A stretch of 64,000 bases of DNA from an uncultured Algibacter sp. (GTDB lineage: Bacteria; Bacteroidota; Bacteroidia; Flavobacteriales; Flavobacteriaceae): positions 61,375-125,374 of the forward strand of contig NZ_CANLZX010000012.1 in the NCBI RefSeq assembly GCF_947495675.1, in the 5' to 3' direction. Shown one piece after another: positions 7,940 to 16,781 of the stretch. The position numbers and the translations under genes are program-made. Below the pieces are notes generated by a model, which did no database searches, was not told the origin of the DNA, and saw only the letters and a list, made by a program, of their open reading frames with translations. The stretch's first letter is position 1. Every line of letters begins with the position of its first letter.

Positions 7940-9070
7940 ATCGTCGATATAACAGAATACATAAAGCTTGTCTTTTCAGACTATACTCTAAGAACCATAA
8001 CCTTAGGAACAGCTATACTTGGTGCTGTTACAGGTATGCTTGGTAGTTTTGCTGTGTTACGTAAACAAAGTCTTTTAGGCGACGCTATTTCGCATGCAGC
8101 CTTACCAGGAATTGCAATTGCTTTTTTAATTACTGGAACAAAAGACAGCAATATATTATTATTAGGCGCATTAATTAGCGGGCTTATAGGAACTTTTTGG
8201 ATTCGAGGCATTATTACAAAAACACATTTAAAATCTGATACCGCTTTAGGTTTAATATTATCATTGTTTTTTGGATTTGGAATGCTATTACTCACTTTCA
8301 TCCAAAAACAACCCAATGCAAATCAAGCAGGATTAGATAAATATTTATTTGGTCAAGCCGCAACATTAGTAGAAAGTGATGTTTGGATGATGGCCATTGT
8401 TACCGGAGCCTGTCTTTTTGTATTATTACTTTTCTGGAAAGAATTCAAAATTCTACTTTTTGATGCCGATTATACCAAAACTCTAGGTTTCAACACTAAG
8501 TTTATTGATGTTTTAATTACAACTTTCATTGTACTTGCTATTGTTTTGGGTTTACAAACTGTTGGTGTAGTATTAATGAGCGCCATGTTACTAGCTCCTG
8601 CTGCTGCTGCACGGCAATGGACAAACAGCTTAAGTGTTATGGTGCTTTTAGCAGCCTTATTTGGTGCTTTTTCAGGCGTATTCGGAACAGCTATTAGTGC
8701 TAGTCAAAATAACCTGTCAACAGGCCCTGTTATTGTTATTATTGCTGGTGTATTTGTTTTAATATCATTTATATTTTCTCCAAGTCGTGGCTTATTATTT
8801 AAACAAATTCGTTTTATAAAAAACCGTCGTGATTTAGAGCTTAAAAAAACATTAGCATTTATGTTTCACATTGCAGAAACCCACGAAAATATATCACACC
8901 CACATACTATTAAAATTTTAAATAATTTTCAAGGATTTACAAAAGGCACCCTTCAAAAATTAGTTAAAAAAAACTATGTGAGATTAGATGGCACCATGTG
9001 GAGTTTAACCGAAGAAGGTTTTAAAACAGCTTCAAATTTGTTTAACCAACAAACAGACAACAATGAGTAA
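7940..9070 (+). CDS. Metal ABC transporter permease 1 with winged-helix-like tail; start codon unclear
   Basis: An ABC-3 family permease with multiple membrane helices. Homologous sequence is evident upstream of the first ATG (8036): D-I-T-E-Y-I-K-L-V-F-S-D-Y-T-L-R-T-I-T-L-G reads as the normal N-terminus. Yet between the in-frame stop at 7922 and 8036 there is no ATG, GTG or TTG. Candidate starts are ATC at 7940 or ATA at 7949; starting at 8036 would cost the first helix. After the last helix the C-terminal 80 or so residues look like a winged-helix domain (T-L-Q-K-L-V-K-K-N-Y-V-R, L-T-E-E-G). It overlaps the second permease by 8 nt (ATGAGTAA). Confidence 0.85.
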   Translation: MVDITEYIKLVFSDYTLRTITLGTAILGAVTGMLGSFAVLRKQSLLGDAISHAALPGIAIAFLITGTKDSNILLLGALISGLIGTFWIRGIITKTHLKSDTALGLILSLFFGFGMLLLTFIQKQPNANQAGLDKYLFGQAATLVESDVWMMAIVTGACLFVLLLFWKEFKILLFDADYTKTLGFNTKFIDVLITTFIVLAIVLGLQTVGVVLMSAMLLAPAAAARQWTNSLSVMVLLAALFGAFSGVFGTAISASQNNLSTGPVIVIIAGVFVLISFIFSPSRGLLFKQIRFIKNRRDLELKKTLAFMFHIAETHENISHPHTIKILNNFQGFTKGTLQKLVKKNYVRLDGTMWSLTEEGFKTASNLFNQQTDNNE

Positions 9071-10223
9071 TGCACAAATAGAAATACAGCTTATAGCTAG
9101 CTTAGTAGCTGTAGCTTGTGCTATTCCAGGAACCTTTCTAGTGCTAAGAAAAATGGCCATGATTAGTGATGCAATTAGTCACTCTATTTTGCCGGGCATT
9201 GTAATTGGTTTCTTTATCACTCAAGATTTAAACTCACCACTATTAATTTTACTTGCTGCCTTAACAGGAATTATAACAGTTGTTTTAGTTGAGTATATAC
9301 AAAAAACAGGCTTAGTTAAAGAGGATACAGCTATAGGCTTAGTTTTTCCAATTTTGTTTAGCATAGGTGTTATCATGATAGCTAAAAATGCCAATGATGT
9401 GCATTTAGATGTAGATGCCGTATTATTAGGAGAACTTGCATTTGCCCCTTTTGATAGGTTGATAATTGGTGGTGCAGATGTGGGTCCAAAATCACTTTGG
9501 ATTATTGGTTGCATTTTAATAATAACCGTTGGCTTATTAATGGCATTTTTTAAAGAATTAAAAATAAGCACATTTGATGCCGGTTTGGCTGCATCTTTAG
9601 GATTTTCACCAAGTATAATTCATTATGGTTTAATGACGGTTTCATCTGTAACCACAGTTGGTGCTTTTGATGCCGTTGGCGCTATTTTAGTTGTTGCTTT
9701 AATGATTTCACCTGCAGCTACGGCGTATTTATTAACCAATAACTTAAAACGCATGCTTATATACTCCATTGGTTTTGGGGTATTTAGTGCTATTGCTGGC
9801 TATTGGCTTGCGCATTGGCTTGATGCATCTATTGCTGGATCAATTACGACAATGCTTGGGTTATTATTTCTGGCCGTTTATCTATTTGCTCCTAGCAGAG
9901 GCGTAATTGCTGTTATGTATCGTGAAAAACAACAACGTACAGAAGTATCATTATTAACCTTTTTATTACATTTAAAAAATCACACAGAAGAAAGTGAACG
10001 CCATGTAAATCATCTTAATGAGCATATAAATTGGCAAAAAGTACGTTCTAAAACAGTTTTAGATTTAGCTTTAAAAAACAATATGATTAAGTTTGATAAA
10101 AACATAGTATCCTTAACTGAAAAAGGTGAAGAGTTTACCTCACAAGCTATCGATTATATTATCACAAATCAAGATAGTAAAATTGAACATATGAAAGATG
10201 ACTTCTTTTTGTTTAGGGGGTAA
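9063..10223 (+). CDS. Metal ABC transporter permease 2 with winged-helix-like tail
   Basis: 386 residues, ABC-3 (TroC/TroD, ZnuB) family. About eight membrane helices precede residue 290, with the conserved S-D-A-I-S-H-S-I-L-P-G early segment and D-A-V-G-A-I-L-V-V-A loop. The last 90 residues leave the membrane and resemble a DtxR-type winged helix (H-V-N-H-L-N-E-H-I-N-W, D-L-A-L-K-N-N-M-I, S-L-T-E-K-G). It likely pairs with permease 1 as a heterodimeric channel, as TroC and TroD do. Translational coupling to permease 1 is evident from the ATGAGTAA overlap. Confidence 0.9.
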   Translation: MSNAQIEIQLIASLVAVACAIPGTFLVLRKMAMISDAISHSILPGIVIGFFITQDLNSPLLILLAALTGIITVVLVEYIQKTGLVKEDTAIGLVFPILFSIGVIMIAKNANDVHLDVDAVLLGELAFAPFDRLIIGGADVGPKSLWIIGCILIITVGLLMAFFKELKISTFDAGLAASLGFSPSIIHYGLMTVSSVTTVGAFDAVGAILVVALMISPAATAYLLTNNLKRMLIYSIGFGVFSAIAGYWLAHWLDASIAGSITTMLGLLFLAVYLFAPSRGVIAVMYREKQQRTEVSLLTFLLHLKNHTEESERHVNHLNEHINWQKVRSKTVLDLALKNNMIKFDKNIVSLTEKGEEFTSQAIDYIITNQDSKIEHMKDDFFLFRG

Positions 10224-10240
10224 CATTAGTTAAAACGAAA

Positions 10241-10918
10241 ATGATAAAAATTACACAAAAAATTATTTATTCTGTTTTAAGTATAATGCTTCTTTTTTTA
10301 AGCTGTAAATATGACGATAATAACAAGGCTTTTAAAATACAAGAAGGTGATTTGCTTTTTCAAGATACAGGAACTGATGATATTGATAATGCTATAAAAT
10401 CAGTAACAGCAACATCCTTGTCAAAAAACTACTCTCATGTAGGAATGGCAATGCAAACAAAAGGAATGTGGTTTGTTATCGAGGCAATTCCTCTTAAAGG
10501 AATTACTAAAACTCCTCTACAAGATTTTCTAGATCGAAATAAAAACGATGAACAAAAATCTCAAACTACAGTAGCAAGGTTGAATGAAAATTATCAAAAA
10601 TACATTCCAAAAGCTATAGAATATGGTATAAGCCGCTTAAAAACTCCTTATGATGATGTTTTTTTATGGGATGACAACACTTATTATTGTTCTGAATTAA
10701 TTTACAAAATGTTCTCTTTTCAAAATTTAGAAAAAAATTCAATTCCTTTTGTCACTCACCCAATGACTTTTAAAGATAGTACAGGTAAAACGTCTCCCAG
10801 TTGGATAAAGTATTACAAAGAACTTAAACAACCTATCCCTGAAGGAGACATAGGTACAAACCCAAATCTTATGGCTGGCAGTCAGCATATTCGTTTTATT
10901 TATGACTATGCGAAATAG
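10241..10918 (+). CDS. YiiX-like permuted NlpC/P60 family lipoprotein
   Basis: 225 residues with a lipoprotein signal (lipobox L-F-L-S-C). The domain matches the permuted NlpC/P60 YiiX/YebB group: E-G-D-L-L-F-Q near the N-terminus, the His in Y-S-H-V-G-M-A, and the Cys in Y-Y-C-S-E-L-I-Y-K near residue 145. The order His before Cys is the permuted arrangement. Such enzymes are amidase or acyltransferase-like; the exact substrate is unknown. It follows the second permease by 17 nt and precedes yraN by 6 nt, so it may be co-transcribed, but a metal role is not implied. Confidence 0.85.
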   Translation: MIKITQKIIYSVLSIMLLFLSCKYDDNNKAFKIQEGDLLFQDTGTDDIDNAIKSVTATSLSKNYSHVGMAMQTKGMWFVIEAIPLKGITKTPLQDFLDRNKNDEQKSQTTVARLNENYQKYIPKAIEYGISRLKTPYDDVFLWDDNTYYCSELIYKMFSFQNLEKNSIPFVTHPMTFKDSTGKTSPSWIKYYKELKQPIPEGDIGTNPNLMAGSQHIRFIYDYAK

Positions 10919-10924
10919 ATAAAT

Positions 10925-11284
10925 ATGGCACAACACAACGAACTTGGTAAAAAAGGCGAACAATTAGCAGTAGATTTTCTTCTGAAAAACAACTATGAAA
11001 TCATTGAACGTAATTACCGTTTTGATAAGGCAGAAGTTGATATAATTGCTAAGAAAAAAGACATTCTAGCTATTATTGAAGTAAAAACACGTTCTACTTC
11101 AGAATTTGGAGACCCTCAAGACTTCGTTAAGCCAAAACAAATACAACGCTTAGTAAAAGCTGTTGATGAATATATAACTGTAAATAATTTAGATGTAGAA
11201 GTACGCTTTGATATTATAGCTATTGTAAAAGCAGTCAAAGGTTTTGATATAGAACATTTAGAAAATGCTTTTTATCATTTCTAA
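10925..11284 (+). CDS. yraN: YraN family protein (UPF0102, endonuclease fold)
   Basis: 119 residues, full length for UPF0102. It has the G-K-K-G-E-Q-L-A start, the E-R-N-Y-R strand and the restriction-endonuclease-like core A-E-V-D-I-I-A...I-I-E-V-K-T-R. The fold is nuclease-like, but its cellular role is unsettled. It is the last plus-strand gene of this run; the next gene converges on it with only 5 bases between stops and no clear hairpin. Confidence 0.92.
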   Translation: MAQHNELGKKGEQLAVDFLLKNNYEIIERNYRFDKAEVDIIAKKKDILAIIEVKTRSTSEFGDPQDFVKPKQIQRLVKAVDEYITVNNLDVEVRFDIIAIVKAVKGFDIEHLENAFYHF

Positions 11285-11289
11285 ATATT

Positions 11290-12636
11290 TTATTGTTCTT
11301 TAACTTCCTCTTTAGGTTCAAAAAATTCTTTTAAAACTTCAAAATCTAATGGTTTAGCAACTATTTTCTTGTCTTTATCTAATATAAAGTAAGTTGGAGT
11401 TGAAGATACACCGTAGGCATCACCTATTTTATTATCCCATTTACCCTCGCCGTAAACGTGAATAAACTCCGGATAATCATAGGTTAAATTTTTCCAGCCA
11501 TAAGGCTCATCTTCTAAACCTATCGCAACAACTTTAACCTTGTTTTTTTCGAAAGTATTTACAAACTTTTGCAACTGTGGTACTTCATCTAAACAATGTG
11601 AACATGTGCTACTCCAGAAAACAATAATGTAATTTTCTGCACCTTTTAAATCGGTTAACTTCTTAGTTATTAATTTATCTTTTTCTTTTATCTCAATATC
11701 AAAATTAGGTGCAACAGTTCCTTTTGATAGGTTTTTGTATAAAATTAAAGATTGTAAAAGTTGTTGATCATTAAGTGCAACTGCAATATCCATTAAATAG
11801 TTTTCACTAATATAATTTGATACAGACTCTTGTCTTAAATCTGCCATTTGCTGCCATAAATCGAATAATAAAATACGTTGCACCTCCTTTGGAGCTGTTT
11901 TCATATGGCCATAAACAACATCAATATTTTCTTTGTAATTTTCTACCTCATCTTTAGTTTCAGACGACATTCCAAAAACATAATTTAATATGCGCTCTTC
12001 TAAAAAATTAGAACTTTGAAGTATTGGGTTGTTAAAATCTACATAATCAAAGTAATGGTCTTTCAGGTTATTTATGTACGTTTCTACATCTTCTATATTT
12101 TCTGGAACATACGGTTTGTTAGCTTTAATAAAAGATAATACTCTAGTGCCCTTGGCTGCTTTTTCAAAATTCTCTTGAGTTTCTCGTTGTGTTTTAAAAA
12201 TAGCCTTTAATGCTTTGGTATCTTTACTTTCTTGACTAAAATAATTACCAATACTTTGAGTAACCATAGACATACTATTGGTGTAAGATGTTAGTAATTT
12301 ATTTTCAATAGATTTTGTAAACTCTACACCAGTTTCAGAATTAAATGTGAGCTCAATATCTTCTTTCCCGTTGTAAATAATATCAAAATTATAATCTTCT
12401 TGAGGTACTGCGTAAACCAAACGATAAGTTCCTTTAGTATTTGTAGAGTCTAGTTTAAATTCAAAACTACCATCTTCGCCTATGGCAGCATTTGTAACAT
12501 AGTCTGATATAGTAGGATTAACTTTATATAGTAATGCAAAATTATAGTCTTTTGCTGGAGAGAAAGTACCTTTTATAGAATACTGAGCTAAAAGTAAACT
12601 TGGTAGTAAAAGTGTTATAAGAAATAAACGTTTCAT
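11290..12636 (-). CDS. TlpA-like thioredoxin-family protein
   Basis: 448 residues with a signal peptide (M-K-R-L-F-L-I-T-L-L-L-P-S-L-L-L-A). The N-terminal beta-rich region (about 20-110) resembles DUF4369-like domains of Bacteroidota periplasmic thioredoxins, followed by a helical middle. The C-terminal redoxin domain (about 310-440) has the active site W-S-S-T-C-S-H-C and a cis-Pro region S-S-T-P-T-Y-F. It is expected to be a periplasmic thiol-disulfide reductase or isomerase. It lies 34 nt after mfd on the same strand and may be read from the mfd transcript. Confidence 0.85.
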   Translation of the reverse strand: MKRLFLITLLLPSLLLAQYSIKGTFSPAKDYNFALLYKVNPTISDYVTNAAIGEDGSFEFKLDSTNTKGTYRLVYAVPQEDYNFDIIYNGKEDIELTFNSETGVEFTKSIENKLLTSYTNSMSMVTQSIGNYFSQESKDTKALKAIFKTQRETQENFEKAAKGTRVLSFIKANKPYVPENIEDVETYINNLKDHYFDYVDFNNPILQSSNFLEERILNYVFGMSSETKDEVENYKENIDVVYGHMKTAPKEVQRILLFDLWQQMADLRQESVSNYISENYLMDIAVALNDQQLLQSLILYKNLSKGTVAPNFDIEIKEKDKLITKKLTDLKGAENYIIVFWSSTCSHCLDEVPQLQKFVNTFEKNKVKVVAIGLEDEPYGWKNLTYDYPEFIHVYGEGKWDNKIGDAYGVSSTPTYFILDKDKKIVAKPLDFEVLKEFFEPKEEVKEQ

Positions 12637-12670
12637 GTATATAATATATTCTTTAATTTAAAATCAATAA

Positions 12671-15600
12671 TCAAGCCATAATAGGTTTTAAGGCTTGTAA
12701 AGCTTGATTAACCGTTTTTATGTTATCAAAAGTTAACATTAAACGCAATCCTGTTCTGGTTTGTTTTTCTTTCATTTTGCAAGCTTGGGGGTGTGTTTGT
12801 ACAAACTTTAAAACTTTAGTAAAACTGCTACTTTGATAGAAATTACTTTGTTGATTATTTATAAAATAACCAACTAATTTTCCTTTTTTCATAATAATTT
12901 TTTCAAAGCCAATTTTAGTTGCTAACCACTTTATTTGGACACTATTTAATAAATCGGTCACTTGTTTTGGTAATTCTCCAAAACGGTCTATCAATTCCTT
13001 TTCAAAGGTATGTAATTCCTCTTCTGTTTTAAGGTTATTTAACTGTGTATATAAACTTAATCGTTCAGCTATATTATTAACATAGTTATCTGGAAATAAA
13101 AGCTCAAAATCAGTATCAATTGTTACATCTTTTACATAAACTTTGTTTGCTTCATCTTCATTATATAAGTCCTTAAACTCATTTTCTTTAAGTTCTTCAA
13201 TAGCTTCATTTAAGATTTTTTGATAGGTATCAAAACCTATTTCATTTATAAAGCCACTTTGCTCGCCACCTAATAAGTCTCCTGCACCTCGAATTTCTAA
13301 ATCCTTCATGGCTATATTAAAACCACTTCCTAATTCTGTAAATTGCTCTAAAGCAGTAATACGTTTTCTGGCATCATCTGTCATGGCTGAATATTCTGGT
13401 GTAATAAAATAACAGAATGCTTTCTTGTTACTACGCCCTACTCTACCACGCATTTGGTGCAAATCACTTAACCCAAAATTATTAGCATTATTAATAAAAA
13501 TAGTGTTAGCGTTTGGCACATCAAGTCCGCTTTCTATAATGGTTGTACTTACTAAAACATCAAAAGCACCATCCATAAAAGACAACATAAGTTGTTCTAG
13601 TTTTTTCCCATCCATTTGTCCATGGCCAATCCCTATTTTGGCATCGGGGACTAAACGCTGAAGCATTCCTGCTACTTCTTTAATATTTTCTATTCTATTA
13701 TGAATAAAGAAAATTTGACCACCGCGTTGTATTTCATAACTAACGGCATCACGAATGGTATCTTCACTAAAACGAATAACATGACTTTCTATTGGATAAC
13801 GATTTGGTGGTGGTGTAGTAATAACAGACATGTCTCGAGCTGCCATTAAACTAAATTGCAATGTTCTAGGAATTGGTGTGGCGGTTAAGGTTAACACATC
13901 TACATTATCTTTAATGGTCTTAAGTTTTTCTTTTACTGCTACGCCAAACTTTTGTTCTTCATCAACAATTAACAAACCTAAATCTTTAAACTTTACATTT
14001 TTATTAACTAGTTGGTGTGTACCTATAATAATATCTACTTTTCCTTGTTCCAAACGCTCTAAAGTTTCACGTTTTTCTTTAGCGGTTCTAAATCGGTTAA
14101 TATAATCTACAGTTACTGGAAAATCTTTTAAACGTTTAGCAAATGTTCTAGAATGTTGATATGCTAAAATGGTTGTAGGAACTAAAACTGCAACTTGTTT
14201 GCCATTATCTACAGCTTTAAACGCTGCACGAATGGCGACTTCGGTTTTACCAAAACCTACATCGCCACAAATTAAACGATCCATAGGACGTTCACTTTCC
14301 ATGTCGGCTTTAATATCTGCAGTTGCTGTACTTTGGTCTGGTGTGTCTTCGTAAATAAAAGACGCTTCTAACTCGTGCTGCATATAGCTATCCGGATTGT
14401 ACTGATAGCCTTTTTCTGTTTTTCGTTTAGCGTAAAGTTTTATTAAGTTAAAAGCCACGTGTTTTACACGTGCTTTAGTTTTTTGTTTTAAGGTTTTCCA
14501 AGCATTACTACCCAGTTTGTAAATTTTGGGTGGTTTACCATCTTTACCATTAAATTTAGTGATTTTATGTAGCGAATGTATACTTAAGTACAATACATCT
14601 CGCTCGCCATATACTAATTTTATGGCCTCTTGTTTTTTGCCTTCTACATCTATTTTTTGAAGTCCTCCAAAACGCCCAATTCCATGATCTATATGCGTTA
14701 CATAATCACCAATATCTAGATTGGTGAGCTCTTTTAAAGTTATGGCTTGCTTTTTAGCATAACCATTTTTAAGGTGGAACTTATGATAACGCTCAAATAT
14801 TTGATGATCGGTATAACAAACTAATTTTCTGTCGTGATCTATAAAACCTTGATGTAAGGATAAAATAATAGTTTGATATTCTTTAACATCTAGATGAGAA
14901 TCATCAAAAATATCGTGAAAACGCTTGGCTTGTTGTTCGCTTACACATGCAATATAATTAGTGTATCCTTTTTCGTGGTTGGCATTTAAATCTTCTATTA
15001 ATAAATTAAATTGCTTATTAAATGCTGGTTGTGGTGTGGTATTATATTCTATGTGAATAGATGTGTCACTTTTGCCAGATAAAAAACCTGAAGTTCCAAA
15101 TTCTATAATTGAAAAATCGAGTAGTTGTTTTTTTAGTAATGTAGAATTACAAAACAACTCGTGAGGTTTGGCATGTTTTATATCTTTAGATAAAGCCTTA
15201 AATGCTTCTTCGGCTTTTTCATAAAAATCGTCTATTCTAGAAAATAATAAATCGGCATTTTTAAGACAAACTACTGTTTTTTGAGCAATATACTTTAAGA
15301 AACTTTGTCTGCTTTCTTCTAATAATTTGTTGGCAACATTTGGAATAATATTAATTTTCTTTATCTGCTCTATGGATAACTGTGTCTCTACATCAAAAGT
15401 TCTAATACTATCTACCTCATCGCCAAAAAACTCTATTCTATAGGGTTCGTCGTGCGAAAATGAGAATACATCAACAATACCACCACGAACCGAAAACTCT
15501 CCAGGTTCGGTAACAAAATCTACTCGTTTAAATTGGTATTCAAACAAAACTTCGTTTACAAAATCAATAGATACTTTATCGTTTACGCCAACTTTAAGTG

Positions 15601-16024
15601 TATGACGTTCTAACTCTTTTCTGGTAACTACTTGCTCAAATAATGCGTCTGGATAGGTTACAATTACTGCCGGTTTTTTTTGAGAATTTATACGATTTAA
15701 AACCTCGGCACGCAAAAGTACATTTGCGTTATCAGTCTCTTCTATTTCGTAAGGCCTGCGATAACTCCCTGGGTAAAACAACACATCTTTATTACTTAAC
15801 AATTGTTCCAAATCGTTTAGATAGTGGGCTGCTTCTTCTTTATCGTTAAAAACGAGTAAAAAAGGCTTTTCTGCAGCTTTAAATATGCTAGATATCACAA
15901 ATGAAAAAGAGGAACCTACGAGTCCTTTTACATGTGTTTTTACTCCAGTTTGGGCAATAGTATTTTGCAGATTTTGCGTTTGCAAAGCCTGTAAATAGGT
16001 TTGAGAGATACTTGTTTTACTCAC
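12671..16024 (-). CDS. mfd: Mfd, transcription-repair coupling factor
   Basis: 1117 residues, close to the usual length. It has a UvrB-homology region, the RNA polymerase-interaction domain (I-G-D-Y-V-T-H-I-D-H-G-I-G-R-F-G-G), and RecG-like helicase motors with Walker A G-D-V-G-F-G-K-T, motif II D-E-E-Q, motif III T-A-T-P-I-P and motif VI Q-M-R-G-R-V-G-R. A TRCF C-terminal domain follows. It removes stalled RNA polymerase and recruits UvrA for repair. The start is a GTG at 16024, 20 nt after a TAnnTTTG box at 16044-16051; no in-frame ATG is better placed. Confidence 0.97.
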   Translation of the reverse strand: MSKTSISQTYLQALQTQNLQNTIAQTGVKTHVKGLVGSSFSFVISSIFKAAEKPFLLVFNDKEEAAHYLNDLEQLLSNKDVLFYPGSYRRPYEIEETDNANVLLRAEVLNRINSQKKPAVIVTYPDALFEQVVTRKELERHTLKVGVNDKVSIDFVNEVLFEYQFKRVDFVTEPGEFSVRGGIVDVFSFSHDEPYRIEFFGDEVDSIRTFDVETQLSIEQIKKINIIPNVANKLLEESRQSFLKYIAQKTVVCLKNADLLFSRIDDFYEKAEEAFKALSKDIKHAKPHELFCNSTLLKKQLLDFSIIEFGTSGFLSGKSDTSIHIEYNTTPQPAFNKQFNLLIEDLNANHEKGYTNYIACVSEQQAKRFHDIFDDSHLDVKEYQTIILSLHQGFIDHDRKLVCYTDHQIFERYHKFHLKNGYAKKQAITLKELTNLDIGDYVTHIDHGIGRFGGLQKIDVEGKKQEAIKLVYGERDVLYLSIHSLHKITKFNGKDGKPPKIYKLGSNAWKTLKQKTKARVKHVAFNLIKLYAKRKTEKGYQYNPDSYMQHELEASFIYEDTPDQSTATADIKADMESERPMDRLICGDVGFGKTEVAIRAAFKAVDNGKQVAVLVPTTILAYQHSRTFAKRLKDFPVTVDYINRFRTAKEKRETLERLEQGKVDIIIGTHQLVNKNVKFKDLGLLIVDEEQKFGVAVKEKLKTIKDNVDVLTLTATPIPRTLQFSLMAARDMSVITTPPPNRYPIESHVIRFSEDTIRDAVSYEIQRGGQIFFIHNRIENIKEVAGMLQRLVPDAKIGIGHGQMDGKKLEQLMLSFMDGAFDVLVSTTIIESGLDVPNANTIFINNANNFGLSDLHQMRGRVGRSNKKAFCYFITPEYSAMTDDARKRITALEQFTELGSGFNIAMKDLEIRGAGDLLGGEQSGFINEIGFDTYQKILNEAIEELKENEFKDLYNEDEANKVYVKDVTIDTDFELLFPDNYVNNIAERLSLYTQLNNLKTEEELHTFEKELIDRFGELPKQVTDLLNSVQIKWLATKIGFEKIIMKKGKLVGYFINNQQSNFYQSSSFTKVLKFVQTHPQACKMKEKQTRTGLRLMLTFDNIKTVNQALQALKPIMA

Positions 16025-16043
16025 CTAATTTTGTTTTGAATTG

Positions 16044-16051
16044 CAAATATA
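16044..16051 (-). promoter_or_regulatory. -7 box TATATTTG upstream of mfd
   Basis: Minus-strand TATATTTG matches TAnnTTTG and leaves a leader of roughly 14 nt to the GTG at 16024, which supports that start. Confidence 0.5.
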
Positions 16052-16126
16052 CGGTTTCGAAATATTTTCTAGTTATTTTAATACATTACTATTTTTTTAA
16101 ATTTTACCATAGTAAGTACTGTGCCC

Positions 16127-16210
16127 GCGTTAGGGATTATAGTGAAAAGCCCACAGCGTAGGAACGGAGCGAGGACTTGCAACGGAAAGCCCGACCCTTG
16201 TGGTAACGCC
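16127..16210. repeat. Structured intergenic repeat, copy B
   Basis: 84 bases beginning GCGTTAGGGAT and ending GGTAACGCC, so GCGTTA pairs with TAACGC. It shares with copy A the blocks AAAAGCCCACAGCG, GAGCGAGGACTTG, and AAAGCCCGACCCTTGTGG. It lies between the divergent mfd and terB-like genes. Confidence 0.72.
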
Positions 16211-16251
16211 AAAAAATTAACGTTTCGGTTTAAAATCTTAAAAAAAATATG

Positions 16252-16259
16252 TAGGTTTG
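16252..16259 (+). promoter_or_regulatory. -7 box TAGGTTTG upstream of the TerB gene
   Basis: TAGGTTTG matches TAnnTTTG. The expected leader to the ATG at 16282 is about 17 nt. It lies 41 bases after repeat copy B. Confidence 0.55.
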
Positions 16260-16281
16260 CAACACTTTAAAAAAAGAATAT

Positions 16282-16713
16282 ATGTCGTTTTCAGATTTAT
16301 TTGATAGTGGGTTTAAAAAGCGTAATGAGAGTCATTTTGCTTCGATAGTTAGAGTGGCTATGGATGATGGGGTTATTACACCAGAAGAACAAGCATTTTT
16401 AGACCGTTTAGCACAAAGATTAGAGATTGGCGAGGGAGATTATAAAACTATTTTAAAGAATTATGCTTCACACCCAATAAACCCACCAGTTTCTTACGAT
16501 TTGCGTTTGGAACGTTTATACGATTTAGCTCGTATGGTACATGTAGATAACATTAAAGGAGATTCTGAGCTTTCACTTTTGAAAAAGATTGCAGTAGGTC
16601 TTGGTTTTCATGCTGTAAACGTAAAATACATAATTGATAAGGCTATGACATTGGTACATAATGGTGCTGACTTAGATGATTTTGTTGACCAGATTAAGAA
16701 TATGAACAGATAA
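16282..16713 (+). CDS. TerB-family cytoplasmic protein
   Basis: 143 residues, entirely helical, with a TerB (tellurite resistance B / DjlA N-terminal) core: A-S-I-V-R-V-A-M-D-D-G-V-I-T-P-E-E and a second acidic repeat region near 75-95. TerB-like domains bind metal ions through acidic residues, but a tellurite phenotype should not be assumed from one domain. It is a single-gene unit between its own promoter and a strong terminator. A second TerB domain is found in the window at 26524..27300. Confidence 0.85.
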   Translation: MSFSDLFDSGFKKRNESHFASIVRVAMDDGVITPEEQAFLDRLAQRLEIGEGDYKTILKNYASHPINPPVSYDLRLERLYDLARMVHVDNIKGDSELSLLKKIAVGLGFHAVNVKYIIDKAMTLVHNGADLDDFVDQIKNMNR

Positions 16714-16733
16714 TTATTATTTAATATATACAC

Positions 16734-16764
16734 AAAAAAAGCGCTCTAATTGAGCGCTTTTTTT
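16734..16764. terminator. Bidirectional intrinsic terminator
   Basis: GCGCTC and GAGCGC form a perfect GC stem with a 5-base loop, flanked by A and T runs of seven. It sits between convergent terB-like and deacetylase genes and fits both. Confidence 0.85.
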
Positions 16765-16781
16765 GTGGGTTAAAATATTTA

